From the NCBI RefSeq assembly GCF_000471905.2, contig NW_006498507.1, forward strand, positions 3,304,172-3,368,171: 64,000 bases of DNA. The letters run 5' to 3'. The position numbers were made by a program, and so were the translations under genes. The DNA is from Amborella trichopoda (lineage: Eukaryota > Streptophyta > Magnoliopsida > Amborellales > Amborellaceae). How positions within the stretch are numbered: position 1 is the first letter of the stretch; the number at the start of each line of letters is the position of its first letter. The notes under the pieces were generated by a model. The model saw only the letters and a program-made list of their open reading frames with translations, was not told the DNA's origin and ran no database searches. Shown piece after piece: positions 48,660-59,850 of this stretch.

Positions 48660-49848
48660 AAAATCTTCTCAATATCTTTGCTTCCGATACCACTGCACCT
48701 ACTACTTCAGAAGAAACAGTTCAATCTGGCAATCCATTGTTAGAAGATTTCAGCCAGAGGCCCGACCAATAATTGCGACCCGATACTACGACCCGACCAA
48801 TACAAGCAGCATCAGCAGCAGCTCACATGATACGACACAAAGCAGATTCTTATATTTACCTTTATTCGCGACATGACTCCACTTTATGCACGATATGACC
48901 CCAACTACAGTAATATTCGCGACATGACTCCAACCACAGTAGCACCTTCTTCGACAGACCGCCACGTAGCCTCATTATATTCGCGATGTGACTCCAACTA
49001 CAGTCACACCTCCCTCGAATGCTCGCCACGAAGCTTCAAACACAGTACCAGAGATTCCTCCGTCACGTCAATTCTCCGGCAACCAACACACAGCCACCAC
49101 ATACTCGACAACAATAAGTCACGACAAACATCTCTTCTACTTTACATCCCATCCTTCGCCTTTAACTCCTCTCACTGACACAGCAAAGGACCAACCAATC
49201 AGAAATGATACCTTCGACACCAAGTTACCTCTCACCCACTATAAATAACCCCCTTCACTTATCAGAATAAAGGCTTACAAGGGCTTCCGGCAGACCAAAG
49301 AAGATCAAGCCCAGACCTCTGCTCTTTTCTCTTCCATCTTCTTCTACTCTCTTTTGCTCTTCTCTTCTTTCTGTTATCTTACTGTTTCTACGACAGTAGC
49401 TTAGTACTGTTGTAAATCTACCGTCTCTCAAGTCGGTAACTTCTTACTTTTTATTATTTAATACATGTGTGATTGTAATTTATCAACTCTACCCTCTTAC
49501 TGCCCTCCCAAATGGCAGTCATTTTCCAGCTTATGTATTTGTAATAATCCGTAAGTGTGTATTCTTTTCCTGTATTTCTTTTTCTGAATCAATATATGTG
49601 GTTATTATGTTTTTTCCACTCATAAAAATTCGTAATTATACTCATACTTCGTGGATAGTCATAGATATATATATTGTATATGCTATTTTTATCATCTTAG
49701 CATTCTTATACTATGTCAGCATATTACAACAAGTAGTATCTTATCATAGTTTAATATTTCGATTTCTAAGATAAGTTCAGTATTAGGGTTTTTAGTATCT
49801 ATAGGGTTTTTAGTATCTATAGGGTGATCTTGGCGCATTTATGGTATC
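48660..49848 (+). promoter_or_regulatory. Pararetrovirus copy A intergenic region (promoter and leader)
   Basis: It contains direct repeats of a ttcgcgacatgactccaac-type unit (about 48867-49010), a double TGACG motif read in reverse (cgtcacgtca, 49061-49070), a TATA box TATAAATA (49240-49247) and a long leader. It ends inside the primer site, where it joins coat-protein sequence at about 49848. Confidence 0.6.
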
Positions 49849-50690
49849 AATTTGGCTATCATATTGATAAAAATAAACCACATAAAATACATAAATTATA
49901 TAAAAAGAAAAAACATCGCACTAATAAACTCGAAAAAACACATAAGTCTTTTCCAACCAAACATAAAAAATATAAGAAATTTACTAAACGTTTTGCATCT
50001 AAAAAATTTCAACAAAACGGTAAGAAATTACCTGTTTGCTATAAATGTAGAAAAGTTGGCCATTATAAAAGTCAATGCAAAGTCAAACAAAAATTAGACT
50101 CTATTACATTAGATGAGCAAATCAGAAATAAAATATATGACATTATTCAAATATATGATTCATCCACTAGTTCAGATACAGACACTACTTCAGCAAGTAG
50201 TGATACATCTTTTATAGGAACTATGCATAGTGATGATTTTTATTGGTCCACAAATAGTAGGTCTGACACAGATGAAGAAATATGTAAATGTCCTATTACA
50301 ATTTCTGATATTCATACGCTAACAAAAGAAGACAATCTTATTTTAGACCTAATAGACAAAATTTCTGACCCTGATGAAAAAAGAGAAATAATTACTCAGT
50401 TTATTAATTTGACCAAAACAAAAACAAAACATATGTCATTAGTCAAACCTCCTGATAATTATAACTTTTATGATATAATGAAACGTGTAAGTCAGCATGA
50501 AACCGCACAAAAAGAACCTACTATTGCTGAACTCAAAGGCGAAGTAAATACAGTCAAGATAGAAGTAACCCAATTAAAAAATAGAATTCAAATTCTTGAA
50601 CTCCATAATAAAACTTCCGAAATAGACACTGATTCAGATGCCATTGAATTTGACCACTTACTCAAATCATATCATTCCAATGATCAATAA
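49849..50690 (+). pseudogene. Pararetrovirus copy B: coat protein C-terminal part with zinc knuckle
   Basis: The frame is open from 49824 to the stop at 50690, but its start lies in the recombined leader of copy A, so this is a fragment. A Lys-rich stretch precedes the zinc knuckle C-X2-C-X4-H-X4-C (50037-50078, all ligands present). Asp/Ser/Thr-rich and predicted coiled segments follow. The CCHC knuckle in the coat protein binds the pregenomic RNA in this virus family. Confidence 0.75.
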
Positions 50691-50729
50691 ATCAATGTGA
50701 ATCATCTACAAGGAAATCAGTAAATGTAT

Positions 50730-51013
50730 TAAATAGAGTAATTACACAAAAATTGTTTGTTTTAGTAACCATTGTAATAAGTGATGAATATGAATTCCAA
50801 ACTCTAGCCTTAGTTGATTCAGGTGCTGATCTTAATTGCCTTAATGAAGGATTAGTTCCTACAAAATACTTCGATAAAACTACTCAAATCCTTAACACTG
50901 CGGATGGGAGTAGACTATTTATTAAATACAAATTATCTAATGCTAAAATTTGTGATGAACGAATTATTTTTCTACTCTATTTATTATGGTCAAGGGACTT
51001 AGCCAGGCTGTAA
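50730..51013 (+). pseudogene. Pararetrovirus copy B: aspartic protease domain
   Basis: The retroviral-type active site DSGAD has its catalytic Asp codon at 50816-50818, preceded by LALV. The domain would release coat protein and RT from the polyprotein. It lies in a separate short frame between interrupted frames on both sides. No protease is seen in copy A, because A starts downstream of it. Confidence 0.7.
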
Positions 51014-51118
51014 TCCTTGGCGTACCTTTCCTCACTCTGTTATATCCAATTACTATTTCCCATACAGGTATTGAAACTAATACCCATGGTACCCCTATTA
51101 AATTTGAATTCCTTGATA

Positions 51119-52377
51119 AACCAAAAATCAAAGAAATTAATGAAATTAATACTGTCAAACAAAATATCAAACAAAAAGAAGATTTTATAGGATCGTTACA
51201 ACTTGAAATCAAACACAAGATTATTAGTGAAAAACCCCAAACTAATGATATGATACAAAAAATACAACAACTCAAAAGTCTTATTGAAAACGAAATATGT
51301 AATGATCTACCAACCGCTTTTTGGCATAGAAAACAACATATTGTTGGATTACCATATGAACCAAATTTTAGTGAAACGAAAATACCAACAAAAGCTCGAC
51401 CTATTCAGATGAATACATAATTATTACAAACATGTCATAATGAAATTAAAGATTTGCTTCATAAGAAACTCATACGTCCCAGTTTATCTCCCTAGAGCTG
51501 CTCTGCTTTTTATGTCAATAAAAACACCGAACAAGAAAGAGGAGTTCCACGACTAGTTATTAATTATAAACCCCTCAATAAAGTATTACAATGGATTAGA
51601 TATCCCATTCCAAATAAAAAAGATTTACTTGATAGACTCTTACATGCAGCCATCTTCTCCAAATTTGATTTAAAATCTGGCTTTTGGCAAATACAGATAA
51701 AGGAAAAAGATAAGTATAAAACAACATTTAATGTCCCTTTTGGACAATATGAATGGAATGTTATGCCCTTTGGTATTAAAAATGCTCCATCTGAATTCCA
51801 GAAAATAATGAATGATATATTTAATCCTTTCTATATAGATGATGTTCTAGTATTCTCTGAATCTCTTGAACAACATTTTAAACATCTTCATACTTTCATC
51901 CACATAGTTAAAAATGTTGGATTAGTAGTATCTGCTAAAAAGCCAAATCTTTTCCAAACAAAAATTAGATTTTTAGGACATAATATAAATCAAGGGACAA
52001 TTATCCCAATTGATAGATCCATTCTCTTTGCGGATAAATTTCCTGAAAAAATTTTAGATAAAACTGAATTACAAAGATTCTTAAGATGTCTGAATTATAT
52101 AAGTGATTTTTACCATAATCTAGCTCTCGATGCTAAACCCTTATATGACCGATTAAAGAAGAATCCTCAACCATGGACTGATGTCCATACTTTGGCTGTA
52201 CAACGACTTAAATTAAAAGCAAAAGAATTATCATGTTTAACTTTATCTAATTCTACAGCTTTTAAAATAATTGAATGTGATGCTTCTGAATTAAGTCTTG
52301 GTGGTATATTAAAACAATCAGTTAATTCCAAAGAACAACTAATACGATTTACTTCCAAAGCTTGGAATTCTACATAA
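51119..52377 (+). pseudogene. Pararetrovirus copy B: reverse transcriptase
   Basis: Fingers and palm motifs are present (RLVINYKPLN, FSKFDLKSGFWQI, MPFGIKNAPS, YIDD at 51832-51843, FLGHNI). Stops at 51418-51420 and 51493-51495 break the frame at the same places as in copy A, and another at 52375-52377 ends it within RNase H. The segment just before YIDD looks shorter than is usual for the family in both copies. It is better preserved than A but not functional. Confidence 0.8.
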
Positions 52378-52674
52378 AAAAATTATTCTACTGTGAAAAA
52401 GGAATTACTTACTATTATTCACTATGTTTGTAAATTTCAAACTGATATTTTAAACCAACACTTTCTTATTCATACCGATTGCAAAGCAGCAAAAGATATT
52501 CTGCAAAAAGATGTTCAAAACCTTGTTTCCAAACAAATATTTGTTCGTTGGCAGGTCATTCTATCTGCCTTTGATTTCTCTATTGAGCATCTTCACGGCT
52601 CTGCTAATTCTTTACCTGACTTCCTTACCCGTGAATTTTTGCAAGGGGGACCGTGCATTACCCATACTTCCTGA
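52252..52674 (+). pseudogene. Pararetrovirus copy B: RNase H domain
   Basis: The first catalytic Asp codon is at 52279-52281 in ECDAS. A stop at 52375-52377 splits the domain. The second half (52393-52674) has HTDCKAA and ends near LPDFLTREFLQ, the typical end of caulimovirid polymerases. Copy A lacks the first half. Confidence 0.75.
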
Positions 52675-52729
52675 AGAAGATACACTTCCATACGGCTTGC
52701 AACTATTTCTTGCCAATAAGAATATCAAT

Positions 52730-53840
52730 ATGAATAATCCTCCAAACAACAAAAGAGGAAAACAACCCATGGACTGAGTACCAAGCAATATGTTTGAGCC
52801 TCTTATGCCCAGCCATCCATCTCTGAATCTGACACCTATGTCACCTCTCCGATCCACAAGCATACCTGAATACTTGATTCAAACTCCTCCTCAAAGTCCA
52901 ATACAAACCCAAAGTCCGGCATTCTTTTATGCAACATACCCAAATAAGCAAACCTCTACCACTACTAAGTCAGTCTATATAGAAACAGCATTCCGAACAG
53001 ATATACCTATTTTTGATAACCATGCACAAATTTACCCAAATAAATTGGCCCCCCTTTACCTTGTAAACCATTTAAATCCATCACACGGGGTCAAAACCCG
53101 TGAATGGTACGAATCCATTCTCATGGAAATCGGTTCAGTTTCGATTGTTCATTTTTATCAAGGAACTACTAAAGTATATCCTTATTCAAAATTTCAAATC
53201 AAAAAATTACTTTCTTATGACGATTGGGGATGTAATCCTCTCCAAGGGAACAAATTGTTAAATCCAGAATTTCAATACAAATATTATAAATATGCTGAGT
53301 ACATGGAAGCCTGGCATAAGATATTCTCATATCAGAATCCAAATAATACTCACTCTTGGTACTTACAATTTAAACTCCCTATTTACGAAAGATTCCAAAC
53401 TGGTTCCGCCACTGGTTTTTATTATGGGGATCGCAGACACAAATCTTAGCGGATTCTTTTCAAGTCTTTCAAACCAAATTTGCACAACATAATACTTGCA
53501 TCGAACTGGATGATTTTCATCTCTACTTCATGGCCATCTACCAAATACCTTGGATCTTAAAATGGGATTATGCCATCTCTGAAAATAATACGCATAATTA
53601 TGAGTACATTCCTAAACTTGGCAAAACCATCAAAGTTAAATGGTGAGATATTTTTAGTACTGATCCTGCCTCTTTACCCCTTAAATGCATACCTCCTCAG
53701 AACAATATCCTGAACCCACAAGCACATAATACAGTCAGCCTACTTACATTTTCTGCTTATTTGAAAACGATGAGACTAGCACACCCTAATTATACTCTTG
53801 AAGAATTAGAACAAAATCTTCTCAATATCTTTGCTCTTGA
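52730..53840 (+). pseudogene. Pararetrovirus copy B: broken 3' ORF
   Basis: It is homologous to the 276-residue frame of copy A. It carries a stop about 15 codons in (52775-52777) and a frameshift near 53394 relative to A. Its longest piece is 52790-53449. Sequence that A has lost (16 bp near 53776-53795) is retained here. Confidence 0.7.
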
Positions 53841-53929
53841 TACCACTGCACCTACTACTTCAGAAGAAACAGTTCAATCTGGCAATCCATTGTTAGAAGA
53901 TTTCAGCCAGAGGCCCGACCAATAATTGC

Positions 53930-55247
53930 GACCCGATACTACGACCCGACCAATACAAGCAGCATCAGCAGCAGCTCACATGATACGACACAAAGCAGAT
54001 TCTTATATTTACCTTTATTCGCGACATGACTCCACTTTATGCACGACATGACCCCAACTACAGTAATATTCGCGACATGACTCCAACCACAGTAGCACCT
54101 TCTTCGACAGACCGTCACGTAGCCTCATTATATTCGCGATGTGACTCCAACTACAGTCACACCTCCCTCGGATGCTCGCCACGAAGCCTCAAGCACAGTA
54201 CCAGAGATTCCTCCGTCACGTCAATTCTCCGGCAACCAATACACAGCCACCACATACTCGACAACAATAAGTCACGACAAACATCTCTTCAACTTTACAT
54301 CCCATCCTTCGCCTTTAACTCCTCTCACTGACACAGCAAAGGACCAACCAATCAGAAATGATACCTTCGACACCAAGTTACCTCTCGCCCACTATAAATA
54401 ACCCCTTTCACTTACCAGAAGATAGGCTTACAAGGACTTCCGGCAGACCAAAGAAGATCAAGCCCAGACCTCTGCTCTTTTCTCTTCCATCTTCTTCTAG
54501 TCTCTTTTGCTCTTCTCTTCTTTCTGTTCTCTTACTCTTTCTACGACAGTAGCTCAGTACTGTTGTAAATCTACCGTCTCTCAAGTCGGTAACTTCTTAC
54601 TCTTTATTATTTAATACATGTGTGATTGTAATTTATCAACTCTACCCTCTTACTGCCCTCACGAATGACAGTCATTTTCCAGCTTATGTATCTGTAATAA
54701 TCCGTAAGTGTGTATTCTTTTCCTGTATTTCTTTTTCTGAATCAATATATGTGATTATTATGTTTTTTCCACAATGCAATTTAAATTAGTATTTAGCATA
54801 AAAATTCGTAATTATACTCATACTTCGTGGATAGTCATAGATATATCTATTGTATCTGCTATTTTTATCATCATAGCATTCTTATACTCTGTCAGCATAT
54901 TACAACAAGTAGTATCTTGTCATAGTTTAATATTTCGATTTCTAAGATAAGTTCAGTATTAGGGTTTTTAGTATTTATAGGGTTTTTAGTATCTATAGGG
55001 TGATCTTGGCGCATTTATGGTATCAGAGCCAACCCTGCATTAGAGCATTAAGAGTTATCACTAGTTGTTTTATCTTAAGAAACCTAAAAAATTAATCCAT
55101 TAAAAAAAGTTGGTCCGAGCATTGAGGTTAGAGACGCTCAGACACCCAATCAGTTGACCGTTTAGGCCAGGAGAGTTGCTGAGGTTTAGAAGACGTAAGA
55201 GGTAGTCAAAGAGGACTGTCCAAATAACACTCAACCGCAACCTAATA
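53930..55247 (+). promoter_or_regulatory. Pararetrovirus copy B/C intergenic region: promoter, leader and primer site
   Basis: Four direct repeats of a ttcgcgacatgactccaac-type unit begin at about 54017, 54041, 54068 and 54132. A double TGACG motif in reverse (cgtcacgtca, 54214-54223) lies about 180 bp upstream of TATAAATA (54393-54400). The leader to the movement-protein start at 55248 is about 800 nt, with a 19-nt tandem repeat (gggtttttagtatctata) at 54962-54998. This layout is as expected for a pararetroviral pregenomic RNA promoter. Confidence 0.65.
55018..55031 (+). promoter_or_regulatory. tRNA-Met primer binding site
   Basis: TGGTATCAGAGCCA matches the complement of the initiator tRNA-Met 3' end over 14 nt, the minus-strand primer site of caulimovirids. 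Confidence 0.85.
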
Positions 55248-56134
55248 ATGAAGAAATTTATTAAGAATCTGACGGATAAAATAACCAGTGCAACTAATAG
55301 GACTCTAAGGATAAAAAATAAAGAAGAAATTATTATTAACGATATTGAAAATCAAATACAAAATTGGAACATACCCAAAGTTCCAATATCAGACGTTTAT
55401 AAGAAAGGCACATTCGATCTGAAAATCAGATATGCTATCAAAACAGTAGAACAGACTCTATCTGTTACAAGTAATTAAGAAGATTTCCAATTATTATCTC
55501 AAAAAATATTACAAGTCCATAAAACAAAAAACTATAAATATTTACATATAGGATTAATCCAAATAGCTGTGAAACCCTTAACTCGTCTAGGATTAAATAA
55601 TTCTATCTTAGTATGCTTACGAGATACTAGGCATAACATATTTTCTGATTCGTTACTAGGGATGGTCGAATCTAGTTTATGTAGTGGACCAATATATTTC
55701 AATTATTTTCCAAATTATTCTGTATCTCTTACAGATCCAAATATTTTAAATGTTTTATCTTTAAATCTAAAGGATTTAATATGATGTTAGGTTCTCAAAA
55801 TATAGCCATCATTTATCGTATTTATTATAAAGTAATGAATACGTTATGTCCAAATGTACTTCAAATAGATACCAGAGGACAAACAATATTTTCCAAACCA
55901 AGATGGAAAAATCCAATACGATTATACCAAAAACAATATCATGGTCAGATATTATCTTACCACAAACATGGTCCATCCATAATGAAACCATCACAAACAT
56001 CTATCCAAAACATTCCAGATAAAATTATTGAATATACAAATGGAAATATTGAAATCCAATTCACAAATAATAGAATTTTGCAACCAATGGATGATTCATC
56101 CATCTCGGGTACTTCAAGTACTTATTCTTTCTGA
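55248..56134 (+). pseudogene. Pararetrovirus copy C: movement protein
   Basis: Three frames (55248-55478, 55569-55784, 55781-56134) together cover a 30K-superfamily movement protein. Recognisable motifs include HIGLIQIAVKPLTRLGL, LRDTRHNIFSDSLLG and SLTDPN..N. A stop at 55476-55478 and a frame change near 55780 break it. The protein would form plasmodesmal tubules for cell-to-cell spread. Its presence separates this element from LTR retrotransposons. Confidence 0.75.
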
Positions 56135-57706
56135 AAATCAAAACCAGAACCAGCAAAAAAATCTGTTACTACTTACAATAGAATTCCTCCCATCATAACT
56201 ATTTCATCAACACCGATTACTTCAATAAAACCACAAATTGATGGACTATTAAGAACATCTGATAATATCATTATCCCTCAATATAAACAGGCTCAGGAAG
56301 AACCTGATGAAGCAGAATTCATTCAAGTACTCCAACTTGAAGAAAAATTGGATAAAGAATTTATCATAAATGATTATTTATCCCACGAAATAAAAATATT
56401 AGAGAATGGTATGGAGAAACTTTTGATCCTAAGTTAGTGTCTTTGTTTCATAAAAGATTCAACAAATGGAGAAAACAAGGAAATAAAGGAACATGTTTTT
56501 TTGATTGGTTAAAGACATCCTACACCAAAAACAAATTCCTATTCCCGATTTTGAAATAAATACACTAGAAACCCAATATACATTATTCAATACTACTGAA
56601 GGAAACACAATCAAAGCCATACATCCTCCTGAACAAAGTCTGAAAATACAAGGAATAGCTGATACAGTCACTACAGAATCCGCCACTACAGGATCAAATA
56701 CGGAACATAATATAGGATCCTCAACCCAAATGATTGTATACGAAACATTAGCTACAACATACAAACTAAATAACGCGAATTTATCTCGTACGGAATTACT
56801 CCCATACATAATTGAACAAAACAATTATACGAATCTCTATCTTCACACTATTGGACAACAAACTATTAGAATAGAAAATTTATTACATCCTCCCACCTAT
56901 AAGGAAAAGAAACAATTATTCTTTAAATCTCCTCCTGAATTAAATAAAGAAAAATTTTATATAGGTGATGATAATAAAACACTAATGGATCAATTAATTT
57001 CCAAATTATCCAACTTAGAAATAAAAGGTCCCAAACCTAAAGAAAATATTGTTATACCAGATAGCGATAAAGGAAAAACAAAAATCCCAGAACATGATAA
57101 TATGACTCTTCAGGAAGAAATAATGTTCCAAGAAAATGAAAATATTGAACCGCCAAGCGCTAACACAATAACAAATATACAAAAAGCATTTTCTGAACAT
57201 CATATTTCCCCGGATACGATAAATCGAGTCAATTATAATAAAAATTGACAACCAATAAATGCCCGACCATATTATAAGAGACCAACCCCAGTTGATATCC
57301 AATTAGAAGAAGACCTTACAAGTCATACCTATACATATACTGGTCGAACTATTATAGATTGGAACATTGATGGAATTTTCGATCACCGAATATTAGATAC
57401 AATGAAACATATGACTATGTATGCTTCGGCATGTAAAATGGTTGGTAGCCATGATCAGGAGATAGCAAAAGCCATAGTTTCAGGATTTACTGGATGATTA
57501 AGAGGATGGTGGGATTCATATCTCAATGAACAAACAAAACAACAAATATTAACAAATACTCGTCAATGGACAACAAAAAATGAACACAACCAGGATATGG
57601 TATATTCTGAAAGTGATGCTGTCAATTCACTGATTTATACAATTGCTCTTCATTTCATAGGAACTACTTCAATACTTGCAGTCCGAACTGTTGATCTTTT
57701 ATCTAA
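56135..57706 (+). pseudogene. Pararetrovirus copy C: region between movement protein and coat protein, and coat protein N-part
   Basis: An open frame 56505-57248 is rich in Ile/Asn/Thr and has no recognised domain. Further on, coat-protein core-like sequence (TIIDWNIDG, MTMYASACKMV, GWWDSY) leads into the portion that overlaps the inverted fragment. Stops at 57246-57248 and near 57496 break it. The gap at 57707 hides the rest. Confidence 0.6.
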
Positions 57707-57935
57707 NNNNNNNNNNNNNNNNNNNNNNNNNNNNNNNNNNNNNNNNNNNNNNNNNNNNNNNNNNNNNNNNNNNNNNNNNNNNNNNNNNNNNNNNNNNNNN
57801 NNNNNNNNNNNNNNNNNNNNNNNNNNNNNNNNNNNNNNNNNNNNNNNNNNNNNNNNNNNNNNNNNNNNNNNNNNNNNNNNNNNNNNNNNNNNNNNNNNNN
57901 NNNNNNNNNNNNNNNNNNNNNNNNNNNNNNNNNNN
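57707..57935. other. Assembly gap (229 N)
   Basis: The gap truncates pararetrovirus copy C inside the coat protein. Frames reported through it are artefacts. Confidence 0.99.
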
Positions 57936-57961
57936 TATATATATATATATATATATATATA
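57936..57961 (+). repeat. (TA)n microsatellite
   Basis: A TA run directly follows the gap. It may be the reason for the gap. Confidence 0.85.
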
Positions 57962-58470
57962 GCGAAATGATCTTATAGGACCTTCCCCCACCCATATGTG
58001 TAGGATCCTAAAGGATTACCATTAAATTTGGTACTTATCTATAGCAAAGTCAGAGCCCACACCCATGTGATAATTTTTCTAGAGATTTATAATTATTCTT
58101 TTATAATTATTCTACTAATAATATTTATTTAAAATTTGAGGCGTGTGCATATATTACCAAGTCGCACTAAAATAAAATATTTTAAAAAATAATAGTCATA
58201 AAATAAAATGATGAAATTATCCCTGAAACTTTATAAGGGTATTTTATGTAATTTTTGTCACTCAAATTGGTTATTCTATATTTTATTCATGTGCATCTCA
58301 CTAAGGCACATACACTTACAAAATTTCAGATCATTGTGATTTGTAAAAAAAATATTAAAATCGGAAATACAATAAGATATCATTGACCGTGTGATAAACT
58401 TTGAAGGATGATGTAACCGTAGGTGAAGTACTGTAGAACTTCACCTATAGCCATTTTGTAGTATTTTCCA
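57962..58470. mobile_element. Foldback-type repeats (family F centre and short-MITE arm)
   Basis: The left part (57963-58035: gatcttatagg, atgtgtaggatcctaaagga) matches an arm of the short MITE at 41753-41935. The part around 58190-58260 has the family-F centre (gaaattatccctgaaacttt / ataagggtattttatg). An inner hairpin taggtgaagtact / gaacttcaccta lies at 58421-58448. The boundaries are uncertain. Confidence 0.4.
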
Positions 58471-58904
58471 TATATATATTCCCTTGGGCAATACTTACAC
58501 AAGTGATATTAGATCTTAAATTCAGGGGATGTGATCTCTAGAACACAACAACAAACCTCAAGAAAAAAAAAAAGAAGATATGATTCTCAATTTTTATGTG
58601 CCAGAGAAAAAAAGTGGCATCACTATATTGCCTTCGGTTTGTAGAGGGGAATGATCTAGATGTTCAAAAACTCAAAACCCAAATTCTTTTAATCATGTAC
58701 TTATAATTAGATGGATCTCGAATTTTTAAAATCGAAACAAATCTCCCTAGTACGGATTTTAACAGAGGGAGGAAATGTATAGCATGATCTCGAGGGAGCA
58801 TAGTATGGCACACAAAAGTAAAGGAGAACATTCAATTTATCACACTAACCTTAGATAAAGGAGTAATCAAGGAACTAAACCCATTTTGAAGAATTACCAA
58901 CAAT
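58471..58904. other. Intergenic, no gene seen
   Basis: AT-rich DNA. Nothing recognised. Confidence 0.4.
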
Positions 58905-59850
58905 TTTTTTTTTTTTTGGACAAATGTTATCTAGGTTTTATTGTATAAAACGAGAGATTACAACACATTTATATCATCTGCATATTGGATTGAATCACGT
59001 GTAACCTCTGTTTTTGACCAACTCATTATCTACGGAATTTGCTTCCCTATGAACATGCCGAAAGGATATGGTTAAGCAACTAACCAAATCTAAAATCTGA
59101 CTCCACAAGGCACTGATTTACCAAGGGATGCTTTTCTACTTTTTACACGATTTAATCATATTTAAAAAGTCCTCTTCTACTGTACAGGCTGAACCCAAAA
59201 ATTTTTAGACGAAAAATCGAATACCAAAAAAAGCAACCAATAGCTCTGCGAAATTAGCCGTAGCTCTATGCCTATCGATCTGGAATATGTGAAAGTAATT
59301 GTGCCATTCTAATCTCTCACCTCCAATACCAGTTTCCCTTGGATTATGCAAAGAACTTCCATCAAAATTTAATTTAAAGCACCATTTAACTGGCGGACAC
59401 CACCTTCCACCTGGCCTAATCTTGGCGTGTGATAGGATTAGATGAACAAGATTTAACCAGTTATCTATCTCAGAAATGCTAAATCCTTCTTTAGTAACGG
59501 ACAGTCAGCTCCAACTACTATGGATGATATATTTTAAAATAACATTGAAAGGTAAAGACTTACCATCAAGCATTATCGTATTTGGTTCCTTCCATACTTC
59601 CAAGAGAATAGCCACCCTAGTATCTTGCTCCCCAAATTTGGCAGCATAGGCAAATCCATTTGGGCAATAACAATCCTGGGGAAGAGGTACACCCACACCT
59701 AAGTTGCTCAAAAAGTAACCCCAACCAAATGCCTGTCACATAGCTACACTGCAATAAAAGATGGCCATTACTTTTACACAATAAACACACTCGAGGCAGA
59801 CATGAGCCCAAGTCAAACAACTCGAACAGGGCGAGCCTGCCATTTGACTT
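58905..59850 (-). mobile_element. 5'-truncated LINE fragment (zinc-binding RT region and RNase H)
   Basis: On the minus strand it starts with an RT-associated zinc-binding segment (LPRVCLLCKSNGHLLLQCSY, then GIW). It continues through a degenerate RNase H domain with frameshifts and ends in a 3' UTR finishing ataacatttgtcc and a poly(A) run (poly-T at about 58907-58918 on plus). The tail matches that of the LINE at 2734-2909. No target duplication was found. Confidence 0.65.

Larger units (their letters stand above)
45060..57706. mobile_element. Endogenous caulimovirid (plant pararetrovirus) cluster, rearranged
   Basis: The cluster has four pieces: an inverted coat-protein fragment (45060-46146, minus); copy A (about 46147-49848: RT, RNase H remnant, 3' ORF, intergenic region); copy B (49849-55017: coat protein C-part, protease, RT, RNase H, 3' ORF, intergenic region); and copy C (from the primer site at 55018: movement protein, coat protein N-part), cut by a gap at 57707. 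The visible parts sum to a unit of about 8.2 kb, the size of a caulimovirid genome. The family is shown by the 30K-type movement protein, CCHC coat protein, DSGAD protease, YIDD RT, an RNase H ending near LPDFLTREFL and a tRNA-Met primer site, with no integrase. The gene order suggests florendovirus or petuvirus relatives (inference). Every replication gene is interrupted. Confidence 0.88.

Noticed and set aside
53990-54160. Direct repeats as a CRISPR-like array
   Set aside because: There are few, imperfect, irregularly spaced units within a viral promoter in a plant nuclear genome.
45060-57706. Reading the cluster as a Ty3/gypsy retrotransposon
   Set aside because: A 30K movement protein, an RNase H ending in the caulimovirid manner and the absence of an integrase or flanking LTRs favour a pararetrovirus. 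The repeated leader is a tandem-genome effect, not an LTR pair.
57597-57995. Long open frames across the 229-base gap
   Set aside because: They consist mostly of unknown residues from N bases and a TA repeat.
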